Shown: one piece after another, positions 55,900 to 64,000 of the stretch | Layout of the letters: each line of letters starts with the position of its first letter | How positions within the stretch are numbered: the first letter of the stretch is position 1 | Assembly: GCF_000975115.1 (NCBI RefSeq) | Contig: NZ_BBRE01000003.1 | Location: 248,001-312,000 of the forward strand | DNA: 64,000 nucleotides | Direction: 5' to 3' | Source: Demequina oxidasica | Lineage (GTDB): Bacteria; Actinomycetota; Actinomycetes; Actinomycetales; Demequinaceae | Notes under the pieces: generated by a model | The model's input: the letters and a program-made list of their open reading frames with translations, nothing else | What the model was told of the DNA's origin: nothing | Databases searched by the model: none | Position numbers and translations under genes: made by a program

Positions 55900-56856
55900 C
55901 TAGTTGACGCCAAATTTCTCAGCAGTCTCAAGGATAGAGCGTGCCGACGCGGCAAGCGCCTCGGTCTCCTGCGGGTCCAGCGGCACCGGCACGGAGTGCT
56001 TGATGCCGGAGCGACCCACGACGGTGGGGAGCGACATGCACACCTCACCCACGCCCGGGAAGTCGATGAGCGTGGAGACGGGCAGTACCCGGTTCTGGTC
56101 GCCCAGAATTGCCTCGACGATGCGCGCGCCAGCAATACCGATGGCATAGTTTGTCGCGCCCTTGCCCTCGATGATCTGGTAGGCGGACTGCACTACGTCG
56201 TGATGGATGCGATCGCGAACATCTCGCGTCATGACCGGGCGCCCGGAGTCATCGTGCCAATCGCTCAGTGGCACGCCGCCGATGGTCGCGGAAGACCACA
56301 GCGGGACCTCGGAGTCGCCATGCTCTCCGGCGATGTATGCGTGGACGTTGCTCACAGCGACCTGGCACTCCTTGGCCACCTGGTGACGCAGACGCGAACT
56401 GTCCAGCACTGTGCCCGAGCCAAACATCTTCGCGGGGCTGACCCCGGACTTCTTGATGGCCGCATAGGTCACGACGTCGACGGGGTTGGTCACCAGTAGG
56501 TAAACCGCGTTCGGGGCCACCTCGAGCAACGGGGGTAGCACCTTGTCCATCAGAGAGATGGTGGCTCCCGCCAAGTCCATACGACTCTGTCCAGGCTGTT
56601 GCTTGGCACCTGCGGTGACGACGACAACGTCCGCGTCCGCGCACACCCCCACCTCCGAAGAGCCCAACACTGTTGCCTCGGGCATGAACTGAATACCCTG
56701 CGCGAGGTCGAGTGCCTCAGCCTCAACCTTGGCGGTGTTGATGTCGTACAGCGCCACGGTGCGCGCAAATCCGCGCATGAGTCCGGCGTAGGCGAGGGTG
56801 GAACCCACCGCGCCCGCGCCAACAATCGCTACCTTCGACGTCTTGGCCTCGTACAT
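55900..56856 (-). CDS. ldh: L-lactate dehydrogenase
   Basis: A 318-residue NAD-dependent L-lactate dehydrogenase reducing pyruvate in fermentation. Seen: KVAIVGAGAVGSTLAYAGL, AGAKQQPGQSRMDL (substrate loop with Gln, which favours lactate over malate), VTNPVDVVTYAA, DSSRLRHQVAKE and YIAGEHGDSEVP with the catalytic His. Normal length, monocistronic on the minus strand. Suggests a facultatively fermentative lifestyle (inference). Confidence 0.95.
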   Translation of the reverse strand: MYEAKTSKVAIVGAGAVGSTLAYAGLMRGFARTVALYDINTAKVEAEALDLAQGIQFMPEATVLGSSEVGVCADADVVVVTAGAKQQPGQSRMDLAGATISLMDKVLPPLLEVAPNAVYLLVTNPVDVVTYAAIKKSGVSPAKMFGSGTVLDSSRLRHQVAKECQVAVSNVHAYIAGEHGDSEVPLWSSATIGGVPLSDWHDDSGRPVMTRDVRDRIHHDVVQSAYQIIEGKGATNYAIGIAGARIVEAILGDQNRVLPVSTLIDFPGVGEVCMSLPTVVGRSGIKHSVPVPLDPQETEALAASARSILETAEKFGVN

Positions 56857-56949
56857 TGGTTGCCTCCAGGGGACACGGCTAGTGCAGACAGCCTAGCGAC
56901 GATGGGACGCTCGGGGGCGTCATGACTTCGAGTTTGCCGTTGGCTGCGG

Positions 56950-58038
56950 TTACGCGCTGGCCTGGCGACGCTTTGCGAGAATCGCGTCGAGCGCACCGAC
57001 CGTAGCGGCTTCGTCCGCACGCTGGGGTGCGAGCGGCGAGCTGTTCGCGGTAGATCCCGCGGGTGCGGCAACGTGGGCGGTAGCACGCGTCGCAGGGTCG
57101 CCCGCAGTGCGCTTCGCTGTGCGTGCGTCGATAGCCCGCTCCGCGTTGCGAGCCGACGCCGCGAGGTCTTCGTCAGTGATGGGCCTGGCTACGGCACGGC
57201 GCACCGAGGCCTTCAGCGTGTAGGCGGGCGCCGGAACACCGCTGGGAGACCAGCTCTCGCTGGTGCGGATAGGCTCCTCAACATCGCCGATGACGTGGCT
57301 AGGTAGCTCAGGTGCGGGAACCGGGGCTGGAGCGGCGAGCGGGGCAAGATCCTCGGTGGTGACCACGCGAATAGCCTGCGTCTCAACATCGGACGGCTGG
57401 GAGTCGTGTCCCTCGGAACGTTCACGGGCGACGCGGCGCAGGGCCTGCGTGGCCGTAGCGGCGGCCTCGACCTCACGGGCGATCAGGCGAACATTGTGGT
57501 CTGCCTTGCGCTGTGCCGCCGCGGTACGCGCCCCGGCAACCACCACTCCAAAAACGCTCGCGGTCAAGACAGCGGCGATGAGCGCCGGAAACCCGGTCGT
57601 AGCGACGAGCACCCAGCCGATGGTCGCCAGCACTGCGGCGACTCCCGCAACGACGCTACGGCGGCGGGCGCGCTGTGCGCGCTCTGCGAGCACCACGGCG
57701 CGGTCCGAGCGCAACGACAGGCGTTCGCGCTGAGCTGCGGTGGCAGCACGGTCAAGCGGTCCGGACGGGCGGGACATCTGCTCGTCTCCGAGCGCTGAAA
57801 TCGAGGCCCTCGCGGCACCAGTCACCAACAGTGGCACCTCACCCGAGTCGGTGGACGGACGAGCCGCGGCCCGCTCGGCACGCTGAGCGGTGGACTTCAC
57901 CACGCGCATCTCCGCGGAGTACCTATCCTCGGTGCGGACGAGTGCATAGTCGGATCGTTCTTTGATGCGCTGCGGAAGCACATATGCGAGAACCATGCCT
58001 ACGGCGATGATTACGAGCAATCCGGCTGGGGTGGTCAT
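56950..58038 (-). CDS. Membrane protein of the GlpR/SepX type (cell division)
   Basis: A 362-residue protein with an N-terminal membrane helix (MTTPAGLLVIIAVGMVLAYVLP, partly shown), a basic Arg/Ala-rich region, a central pair of helices (about 125-165) and a long disordered, Ala-rich C-terminus. Its place in the galU-moeA-rimJ block is that of Corynebacterium GlpR and Streptomyces SepX, membrane partners in division and polar growth. Sequence similarity to these could not be checked, so the name rests on position and layout. It follows rimJ by 52 bases on the same strand. Confidence 0.7.
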   Translation of the reverse strand: MTTPAGLLVIIAVGMVLAYVLPQRIKERSDYALVRTEDRYSAEMRVVKSTAQRAERAAARPSTDSGEVPLLVTGAARASISALGDEQMSRPSGPLDRAATAAQRERLSLRSDRAVVLAERAQRARRRSVVAGVAAVLATIGWVLVATTGFPALIAAVLTASVFGVVVAGARTAAAQRKADHNVRLIAREVEAAATATQALRRVARERSEGHDSQPSDVETQAIRVVTTEDLAPLAAPAPVPAPELPSHVIGDVEEPIRTSESWSPSGVPAPAYTLKASVRRAVARPITDEDLAASARNAERAIDARTAKRTAGDPATRATAHVAAPAGSTANSSPLAPQRADEAATVGALDAILAKRRQASA

Positions 58039-58090
58039 GAGACGACGGTACGGGCGACCGGGCTCAAGGTACCGGAGCGTTATCGGCGTG

Positions 58091-58669
58091 TCAGAATGAT
58101 GGGTCCCAGAAGGGGCCCTCGCGCAGCTCCTCGGAGGTCAGCGCAAAGACGGCATGGTCGCGCCACGCGCCATCAATATAAAGGTACTTTTCGCGCAAAC
58201 CCTCCGAGCGGAAGCCCAACTTCTGTACTACTCGTTGGCTGGCCGAGTTCTCTGGACGCAAGGCGATCTCCAGCCGGTGGAGACCCTCGTCAAACGCATA
58301 ATCGCTGATCATCGCCACCGCGCGCGGGACGATTCCGCGACCGGCTTGTTCCTCTGCAATCCAGTAGCCAATGGACCCGCCACACTGCGCTCCCCACTCG
58401 ATCGCGTGGACGGAGACCCGACCTACGAGTGCACCCTGCCACTCAATAACCATCGAGAACGCGGTCCGGTTCTTCCAGCGCCGCCTCTCGCGCCGCACGT
58501 ACGCGGGAAAGCTGGCAGACACTGGGGGGCGTCCGGGGGGAATGTTCGCCTCCCAGGGCCGCAACCACGCGAGGTTCTCGCGGCGCACTGCCATCCACTC
58601 CGCCTCGTCGCTGCGCCGCAACGGGCGCAGCGTCAAGGCCCCGCGTTTAAGGATCACCTCGCGAGCCAC
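58091..58669 (-). CDS. RimJ/RimL-family N-acetyltransferase
   Basis: A 192-residue GNAT enzyme of the RimJ/RimL kind, probably acetylating a protein N-terminus. Seen: LTLRPLRRSDEAEWMAVR, GSIGYWIAEEQAGRGI in the acetyl-CoA loop and NSASQRVVQKLGF in motif B. It is the third gene of galU-glp-rimJ-glpR; the same order holds in Mycobacterium (Rv0993-Rv0996). Nine bases separate it from moeA/glp. Confidence 0.9.
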   Translation of the reverse strand: MAREVILKRGALTLRPLRRSDEAEWMAVRRENLAWLRPWEANIPPGRPPVSASFPAYVRRERRRWKNRTAFSMVIEWQGALVGRVSVHAIEWGAQCGGSIGYWIAEEQAGRGIVPRAVAMISDYAFDEGLHRLEIALRPENSASQRVVQKLGFRSEGLREKYLYIDGAWRDHAVFALTSEELREGPFWDPSF

Positions 58670-58678
58670 GGTCCCTCT

Positions 58679-59926
58679 CTAGTCCCACAAGGTGCAACGA
58701 AGCGAGTCGCCACGTGTGACGTGGGCAACCTCCGAGTCGACCCAGGCCAAAGCATCGGACGCTACGACGTTGGTCAGCGAAATCTCCCCGGGGATGCCCA
58801 CCGGGGTGGCGAAGTGCTGGCCCGAGCCCGTGGTCTCGATCGTGACGGGCACCGGCTGTACTTGCCCCTCGAGGGACCGCCAGGAGGCGATCGAGCGTGC
58901 GTGGATGGTGGGCCGGTCTACTTCGGTGCGGCCGCTCATGACACGGAGCGCAGGGCGGACGTATGCCTCGAAAGCGACGAGCGCGGCCGTGGGACTGCCC
59001 GGAAGCGCAAGAACCGGAATGGGGTGCTCACCGTCGGCGCTCACCAGACCGTAGCCGTGCCGCTTGCCTGGCCACAGCCCCACTTCTCCTACGCGGACGT
59101 CCCCCAGATCCTGCAGCACCGCGGCAACCGTGTCATTGCGCGCCTCGGACAGCCCCCCGGTGATCAGCACCACGTCCGCGCGCACAAGTTGATCCTCAAT
59201 CGTCGCCCTCACGCTGCCACGATCGTCCGCCACCACTCCCACCCGGTAGGCATTGGCGCCGGCCTCACGCACGAGCGCGCTCAGCATGTAGGCGTTAGAT
59301 TCAGGCACACGAGACCCGGGCCTGCCGGCGCCGGGCTCCTCTAATTCGGAGCCCACGGAGATCACGACGACTCGCGGCACCGGGCTGACGGTGAGACGCG
59401 CATTTCCGAGTGCCGCCGCGAGCGCGATGCGCCGGGCATCCAACCTCGAGCCCTGGGCGATGGCCAATGCGCCGGCCGCTGCCTCGTCACCAGCCGTGCG
59501 GATATTCGCCTGCGTGTGGGTGGGCGCCATGATTCGCACGCGAGCGACCCCGCCGTCCGTCGCCGCCACGGGGACCACGGCATCGGCTCCGATGGGGAGG
59601 GGTGCACCCGAACTAATTCGGGCCGCCGCACCGCGAATGTGGCGGCGTGGGGCGCGCGCGTCAAATGACACATCATGAGACACCGTGAGCGAGATAGGGT
59701 TCTCGTCACTTGCCTCGGCAACATCCGCGGCCTGCACTGCGTACCCGTCACACATCGCGACATCAGTGGCCGGCAGCGCGTGCCGGGCGACCACGTCGCC
59801 CACCAGGGTCGCTCCCGTCGCGTCCGCTACAAGCACGTCTAACGGGGGCAACGGCCGCAACCCCGCAATCACCTCCGCCCGATGCTGAACGAGGGTGCGC
59901 GACTGCGCGGCGCTACTGAAACTCAT
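58679..59926 (-). CDS. MoeA/gephyrin-like protein (Glp type)
   Basis: A 415-residue MoeA-fold protein. In molybdenum cofactor synthesis MoeA inserts Mo, but here the catalytic TGGVSVGxxD segment reads ITGGLSEARNDTV and the usual GNPVS is LPGSPTAAL, so the enzyme activity is doubtful. It sits in the conserved position of corynebacterial Glp, a gephyrin-like protein that binds FtsZ with its receptor GlpR. No other moa/moe genes are in the window. Its ATG directly follows the galU stop (TAAATG). Glp-type is my preferred reading; a molybdotransferase is the alternative. Confidence 0.85.
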   Translation of the reverse strand: MSFSSAAQSRTLVQHRAEVIAGLRPLPPLDVLVADATGATLVGDVVARHALPATDVAMCDGYAVQAADVAEASDENPISLTVSHDVSFDARAPRRHIRGAAARISSGAPLPIGADAVVPVAATDGGVARVRIMAPTHTQANIRTAGDEAAAGALAIAQGSRLDARRIALAAALGNARLTVSPVPRVVVISVGSELEEPGAGRPGSRVPESNAYMLSALVREAGANAYRVGVVADDRGSVRATIEDQLVRADVVLITGGLSEARNDTVAAVLQDLGDVRVGEVGLWPGKRHGYGLVSADGEHPIPVLALPGSPTAALVAFEAYVRPALRVMSGRTEVDRPTIHARSIASWRSLEGQVQPVPVTIETTGSGQHFATPVGIPGEISLTNVVASDALAWVDSEVAHVTRGDSLRCTLWD

Positions 59927-60865
59927 TTACGCATTGTCGCGCGTGGACACGAAGCCCTGCAACCAAGCGGTGAAGTCGGGCCCGAGGTCCGGGCGCTTGG
60001 CCGCGAGCTGCACCACGGCCTTGAGATATTCCAGCTTGTCGCCCGTGTCATAACGGTGGCCGCGGAAGACTACGCCATACACCCCCCCGCCGTCTTCGGC
60101 CGGCATTGACGCCAGGGTGGAAATCGCGTCAGTGAGCTGGATCTCCCCGCCCCGGCCGGGGGGCGTGCTCTTCAGAACCTCAAACACCGCGGGGTTAAAC
60201 ACGTAGCGGCCAATCACGGCCAGATTCGAGTATTCCTCGCCCGGGGCCGGCTTCTCGTTGAGACGGGAGATGCGGTGGATCTCCAAACCCTCAGGAACGT
60301 CCCCTTCCCCCGGGAGGTCCGCGGCGTCCACGGCGATGGGGTCGACCGAGCCGTACATCTGAATCATGTGAGCGGGCACCTCGAGCAGCAGGATGACCGA
60401 GCCGCCCGTGCGCTCCTGGATGCGGCACATCGCGTCCAACGTGTAGTCGTCGGCGTCGAGGAAATCGTCGCCCAACAGGACAGCGAACGGCTCGCCGGCG
60501 ACCCACTCTTCGGCACGCCCTACAGCGTGGCCGAGCCCCTTGGGCTCACCCTGGTTCACAAATGCGATCTCTCCTTTGGAGGAGGCCTCGCGTACGGCGT
60601 CGAGCCGGGCCTGATCACCCTTGCGCTCCAGCGCGGCTTCTAGCTCTGGGGCAGGAGCAAAATGGCGCTCCATGGCCTCCTTGCCGGGATTGGTAATGAG
60701 GCACACGTGGTCGAGTCCCGCCGCGAGCGCCTCATCGACCACATATTGGATCGCGGGCTTGTCCACCACCGGGATCATCTCTTTGGGAATCGCCTTTGAG
60801 GCTGGTAGAAAGCGGGTTCCCAGTCCAGCGGCGGGAACGACGGCCTTACGAACATGAGAGGTCAT
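59927..60865 (-). CDS. galU: UTP-glucose-1-phosphate uridylyltransferase
   Basis: A 312-residue GalU that makes UDP-glucose for wall and surface glycans. Seen: VVPAAGLGTRFLPASKAIPK (nucleotide loop), MIPVVDKPAIQYVVDEAL, and LGDDFLDADDY with the metal site. Normal length. First gene of galU-glp-rimJ-glpR, divergent from the 5-FTHF cyclo-ligase gene. Confidence 0.97.
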   Translation of the reverse strand: MTSHVRKAVVPAAGLGTRFLPASKAIPKEMIPVVDKPAIQYVVDEALAAGLDHVCLITNPGKEAMERHFAPAPELEAALERKGDQARLDAVREASSKGEIAFVNQGEPKGLGHAVGRAEEWVAGEPFAVLLGDDFLDADDYTLDAMCRIQERTGGSVILLLEVPAHMIQMYGSVDPIAVDAADLPGEGDVPEGLEIHRISRLNEKPAPGEEYSNLAVIGRYVFNPAVFEVLKSTPPGRGGEIQLTDAISTLASMPAEDGGGVYGVVFRGHRYDTGDKLEYLKAVVQLAAKRPDLGPDFTAWLQGFVSTRDNA

Positions 60866-60944
60866 GGCACGAGACTATCGGGTGACCTTGGTCACATCGG
60901 CCTGGCGAAACATTCTGTTTACCAAATTTTGGCACAATGGAATC

Positions 60945-61571
60945 ATGACACAGCAGTCCATGACCCCCCAGCGCGCAGTCGAACCGGCCGACTCTAAAGC
61001 CCTTTTGCGCTCCAGCATCCGCAAGGGGCGTGCCGACCGCAGCGAACGACGGCTCAAGGAGCACGCGGAGGCTCTCCGCGACCACGTTCTGGCTCTCCCC
61101 TCCGTCGGCAAGGCTAAGTGCGTTTCTGTCTACGCCTCGCGCAAGTTTGAGCCAGGCACTCTGCCGCTGATCGAGGCCTTGCACCAGCGCGGCGTCAAGG
61201 TGCTGATTCCCATGCTCGGCGACGGCCTCAAGCGTGGGTGGGGTGTCTACCAGGGCGCTGATGACCTGATCGAGCGCGCACCAGGCCGTCCCCCCGAGCC
61301 TTCCGGCGAGTTCCTGGGCCAGGAAGCCCTCCACGAGGCAGAGGTGGTTGTTGTGCCTGCGCTGGCCGTCGACGCCACCGGCAACCGACTGGGCCAGGGC
61401 GGCGGCTGGTACGACCGCGCACTGTGCGACGCTGCGCCAAACGCCCCCATCGTGGCGCTCACCTTTGCCGGTGAATTGCGCGACGAAGCTCACGCGCTTC
61501 CCCATGAGGAACACGACATCATGGTGCACGCTGTGATCACCCCGCAAGGAGTGACCCGACTCCCGGCGTAA
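60945..61571 (+). CDS. 5-formyltetrahydrofolate cyclo-ligase
   Basis: A 208-residue MTHFS that turns 5-formyl-THF plus ATP into 5,10-methenyl-THF, recovering folate. Seen: ADSKALLRSSIRKGR at the N-terminus, KFEPGTLPLIEAL and the family motif GQGGGWYDRAL. I chose ATG 60945; ATG 60960 (MTPQRA) is possible, and neither has a strong RBS. It precedes the zinc-ribbon gene by nine bases, the usual actinobacterial pair, divergent from galU. Confidence 0.93.
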   Translation: MTQQSMTPQRAVEPADSKALLRSSIRKGRADRSERRLKEHAEALRDHVLALPSVGKAKCVSVYASRKFEPGTLPLIEALHQRGVKVLIPMLGDGLKRGWGVYQGADDLIERAPGRPPEPSGEFLGQEALHEAEVVVVPALAVDATGNRLGQGGGWYDRALCDAAPNAPIVALTFAGELRDEAHALPHEEHDIMVHAVITPQGVTRLPA

Positions 61572-61580
61572 GATACGTGC

Positions 61581-61802
61581 ATGCCTACGTACACCTACGC
61601 ATGTTCCGCATGCCAGCACCGCTTCGATGAGGTGCAGTCGATTCACGATGACGCACTCGTCGCATGCCCCGAATGTGGTGGCGCGTTGCGCAAGGTTTTC
61701 GGCACCGTGGGAGTGACCTTCAAGGGCTCTGGCTTCTATCGCACCGACTCGCGTGAAGCCAAGAAATCGGCACCGAGCAATTCTGGTAGCAGCTCTTCCT
61801 AA
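61581..61802 (+). CDS. FmdB-family zinc-ribbon protein
   Basis: A 73-residue FmdB-type regulator-like protein: MPTYTYACSACQHRFDE and CPECGGALRKVFG give two CxxC pairs for zinc, with a Ser-rich tail. The role of the family is unknown. It is coupled to the cyclo-ligase gene; the same pair occurs in Mycobacterium beside galU. Between 61803 and 61930 I see no further gene. Confidence 0.93.
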   Translation: MPTYTYACSACQHRFDEVQSIHDDALVACPECGGALRKVFGTVGVTFKGSGFYRTDSREAKKSAPSNSGSSSS

Positions 61803-61930
61803 CCCGCTAGGCGCGCCCAGACCCCTGACAGGCGAGCAGCGCTATTGCGCGCGCCTCCAGAGCCCGTAATGGACCGATTTCGCACGCCATGAGCGCTCGC
61901 TGCGCCCCATTGATGCACGACGACCCGGCC

Positions 61931-64000
61931 TCACCAGTGAGGCGGCTTGTCCCGCTTGATCTCCTCGTCCCGCGAGGACCCGCCGTGCGAGCCACCCCAG
62001 GCCTCGTCTACGTCCTCCCACGCACGCGTGGGAATCAGTGGCCGGTCTGCGCCGCGGTGACGTGCCTTGACGTCGGGCTCGGGAGCCTTCGGTTTAGGCG
62101 CCGCAACCTCGTCCTCCGTCTCGGCGGAGGCGTGCTCGACGGACTCGCCGGTAGCATCCTCGGCGTCGGCCATCGTGTTGTCCGCCTCACCGCCGTCAGT
62201 GTCACTCGCGTCCCTGCTCGCGTCGGTGCCGACAGTGGAAACGTCAGCGGCGCTAGTTTCCATTGACACGACCGGAGCGGCGAGCTTAGGCACGCCGAAA
62301 CCCATGCTGAAGCTGGGCAGCGGCGTGGGGCCAGAGTCGGGGGCGAGTTCCGGCACCACGATCTCCTCGTCGGAGCCATCGTCCGCTAGGTCGTCTGAGA
62401 GCTCCTCGGCGTCAGCACTCTGGTCGTCGACAGCGTCATCGCCATCAACGGCGTCATGTTGCTGCCCCACTACATTCTCTTCATCAACCCGCTCCACCTC
62501 GGCGGTGTCAGCCACCTTGGCAAACTGCGGAGCATCTGCAGGGCGCTCGGCATCCACGGCCACAGCCTCGGAACCAACAGATTCGGGTACAGCAGGCTCG
62601 CCGCCGATCTGCTCGTCGATGAGGGCGGAAATCCCTAGCGTCTGGGGATGAGGGTCATCGCCTGTGCCAGCCACAGCATCGGCCGCGTCGTGGGAGCCAA
62701 AGCCGGAGTCCTCCACGCGCAGGTCAGCGATGGCAAAGTCGTTGCCGTCCTCGCGGGCGGCATCCAGTGCGTCGTGCTCCGGGGGAAGCTCGACTCGCTC
62801 AACCTCAATGTCGAGAGCGGGCTGGGTCACCTCACGTACGGTGCCCGCGCCCACCGTGGGGATCGCGGCAGTGCCGATGGCAGCGGTGCCGCCCGGACCA
62901 TCCTCGGGGCGGGACTCACCGAGCGCGTCGAGCACCTGCTCGATCGCGGAATCCGGATCCATAAACACGTCGAGTGTCCACAGGGAGACGACCTTCCAAC
63001 CCAGGGCCTCGAGGGTCGAGTACTGCCAGCGCATGCGGTCGCGCAGACTGGCGGCGCCCACGGCTGCCGCCTCATCAGTGACGACGGCGACCTGGTAGGT
63101 CCGGTCATGACGACCACCCACCACCATCGCGATGGTGTCGGAGCCCACGCCGTAGCGCAGCCGTACCGCCAGACCGTGCCTACGAAGACGACCCGCGATG
63201 TCCGCGAGCAACCAGTCACTAGGACCGGGGTCGGGGCGCTCCGGAGTCACTACAGGCAAGTCAACCGAGGACATCAGGTCCCGGAGGTCGTCGATCCCGT
63301 GGCCCTCCTGCGCCCGGCTCGCCGCACCAGAAAGTTGAGTCGGATTGAGCGCCGTGAACACGCTCACGCGCTCCGTCGACACCACGAGGGCCTGCACCAG
63401 CGCCTGCCTGCCCCACGTCTCCGAAAGAGCACCGAGCTTGGCAGGGGCCACGCCCCGTGCATCGGCGGCGTAGCCGAGCGAGACGACCACCTCGTCCGCC
63501 ACCACGCCCGCGGAGTCCCCAAGGTTCATGACGTGCACCACGTTAGCGAGCCGGGCATCGCGCTCGCGCAAGGCGTCAACGATGCGTGAGCCGTGGAGGT
63601 CGTTGCCGGCCACCACCGCTAGCGCGCGGCGCGGCAGGGAGGCACGCACTCGCGCGACGTGGTCGACGACGGCCGTCACCTCGGCTCGGGTGGACTCCAC
63701 CTCGACGGCGCCCGCCACCGGGGCACCCACCGCGTCGAGCACAGTCACGGCCAGCCCGCCACGTTCCTCGGCCGCGGGCAGCGCCGACAGCGAGCGTCCA
63801 TAGGCGGCGCTCGCAAGCACCGCGGTCACCCGGGGGTCACGAGGCTGAGGAACGGCATGCATGACAATGTGAGGCAGGAGCCGGGCTAGCGCTGCCACGC
63901 CGGACCGGGTCGCAGTCTGCGCGTCTCCGAGCACCACTACCTGACGTGCGCGGGCCAGGGTCGACACGAGTTCGGCCAGGGCGAGCGATTCCCCTGCCAC
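61931..64000 (-). CDS. C-terminal part of a large helicase-like protein with endonuclease-like domain (start outside window)
   Basis: The minus-strand frame is open to the window edge, so the N-terminus (probably an SF1/AAA helicase core of the DUF4011 or similar type) is missing; 689 residues are visible. LSETWGRQALVQALVVST and SVFTALNPTQLSG resemble the C-terminal part of such helicases, and DWLLADIAGRLRRHGLAVRL ... MRWQYSTLEALGWKVVSLWT fits an MTES_1575/Vsr-like endonuclease module (about 255-345). After that comes a very acidic, low-complexity region of about 250 residues and a basic end, RDEEIKRDKPPHW. The GTG at the edge is not taken as the start. The family call is moderate. Confidence 0.7.
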   Translation of the reverse strand: MAGESLALAELVSTLARARQVVVLGDAQTATRSGVAALARLLPHIVMHAVPQPRDPRVTAVLASAAYGRSLSALPAAEERGGLAVTVLDAVGAPVAGAVEVESTRAEVTAVVDHVARVRASLPRRALAVVAGNDLHGSRIVDALRERDARLANVVHVMNLGDSAGVVADEVVVSLGYAADARGVAPAKLGALSETWGRQALVQALVVSTERVSVFTALNPTQLSGAASRAQEGHGIDDLRDLMSSVDLPVVTPERPDPGPSDWLLADIAGRLRRHGLAVRLRYGVGSDTIAMVVGGRHDRTYQVAVVTDEAAAVGAASLRDRMRWQYSTLEALGWKVVSLWTLDVFMDPDSAIEQVLDALGESRPEDGPGGTAAIGTAAIPTVGAGTVREVTQPALDIEVERVELPPEHDALDAAREDGNDFAIADLRVEDSGFGSHDAADAVAGTGDDPHPQTLGISALIDEQIGGEPAVPESVGSEAVAVDAERPADAPQFAKVADTAEVERVDEENVVGQQHDAVDGDDAVDDQSADAEELSDDLADDGSDEEIVVPELAPDSGPTPLPSFSMGFGVPKLAAPVVSMETSAADVSTVGTDASRDASDTDGGEADNTMADAEDATGESVEHASAETEDEVAAPKPKAPEPDVKARHRGADRPLIPTRAWEDVDEAWGGSHGGSSRDEEIKRDKPPHW

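Noticed and set aside
60864-60944. Longer N-terminus for the 5-FTHF cyclo-ligase
   Set aside because: The added residues do not resemble the family, and they would overlap the galU start and the shared promoter region.
63998-64000. GTG at the window edge as the start of the helicase-like gene
   Set aside because: The frame is open to the very edge and the visible part matches only the C-terminal region of a larger protein.

Overview
This is a high-GC (visually about 63-66%) actinobacterial chromosome segment. It fits Micrococcales, and a Demequinaceae- or Cellulomonadaceae-like organism seems most likely, but that placement is inference from gene content and order. The core landmarks are sucC-sucD, DUF6350-purN-purH-DUF3017, mdh-icd, glyA-folD, and the galU-moeA/glp-rimJ-glpR/sepX block that diverges from a 5-FTHF cyclo-ligase and an FmdB zinc ribbon. 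Genes are dense on both strands. I saw no rRNA, tRNA, CRISPR array, insertion sequence or prophage.

Layout. 1-7.7 kb: end of a luciferase-like oxidoreductase, a MocR-type regulator, a large sortase-anchored repeat protein, a PLP decarboxylase and an APH-type kinase. 7.7-18 kb: housekeeping (cytosolic MgtE-like protein, DUF1003, Mrp, galactokinase, exonuclease III, two acyltransferase-3 proteins, glyA-folD behind a ZTP riboswitch). 18.2-23.9 kb: four consecutive secreted proteins, each with three SLH repeats joined to a different partner domain. 25.5-28.9 kb: a cluster for a CDP-glycerol/teichoic-acid-like polymer. 29.8-38.5 kb: a minus-strand amino-sugar operon of a ROK repressor, a binding protein, two permeases, a GH3 hexosaminidase, a ROK kinase, NagB and a shortened NagA. 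38.7-42.4 kb: a pyruvyltransferase-family protein facing a GT2-TagF fusion.

42.5-61 kb: central metabolism and purines (mdh, icd, aquaporin, purH, purN, sucCD), broken by a DUF222/HNH gene carrying a pentapeptide repeat, then an L,D-transpeptidase, ldh and the cell-division-linked Glp/GlpR block. 61.9-64 kb: the C-terminal part of a large helicase-like protein, cut by the window end.

Two themes run through the window. First, cell-surface assembly: SLH proteins, a pyruvyltransferase that could make their anchoring ligand, two TagF-type polymerases, TagD, a CDP-alcohol transferase, an LSQTG-anchored protein and an L,D-transpeptidase. Second, one-carbon and purine metabolism: glyA, folD, purU, purN, purH and FTHF cyclo-ligase, with ZTP sensing at glyA-folD. 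The points most worth a second look are the SLH cassette and its possible polymer, the split MocR/decarboxylase locus with GabR-like spaced repeats, the minimal NagA, the four-hairpin spacer inside the sugar operon, and the repeats that bracket the L,D-transpeptidase gene.
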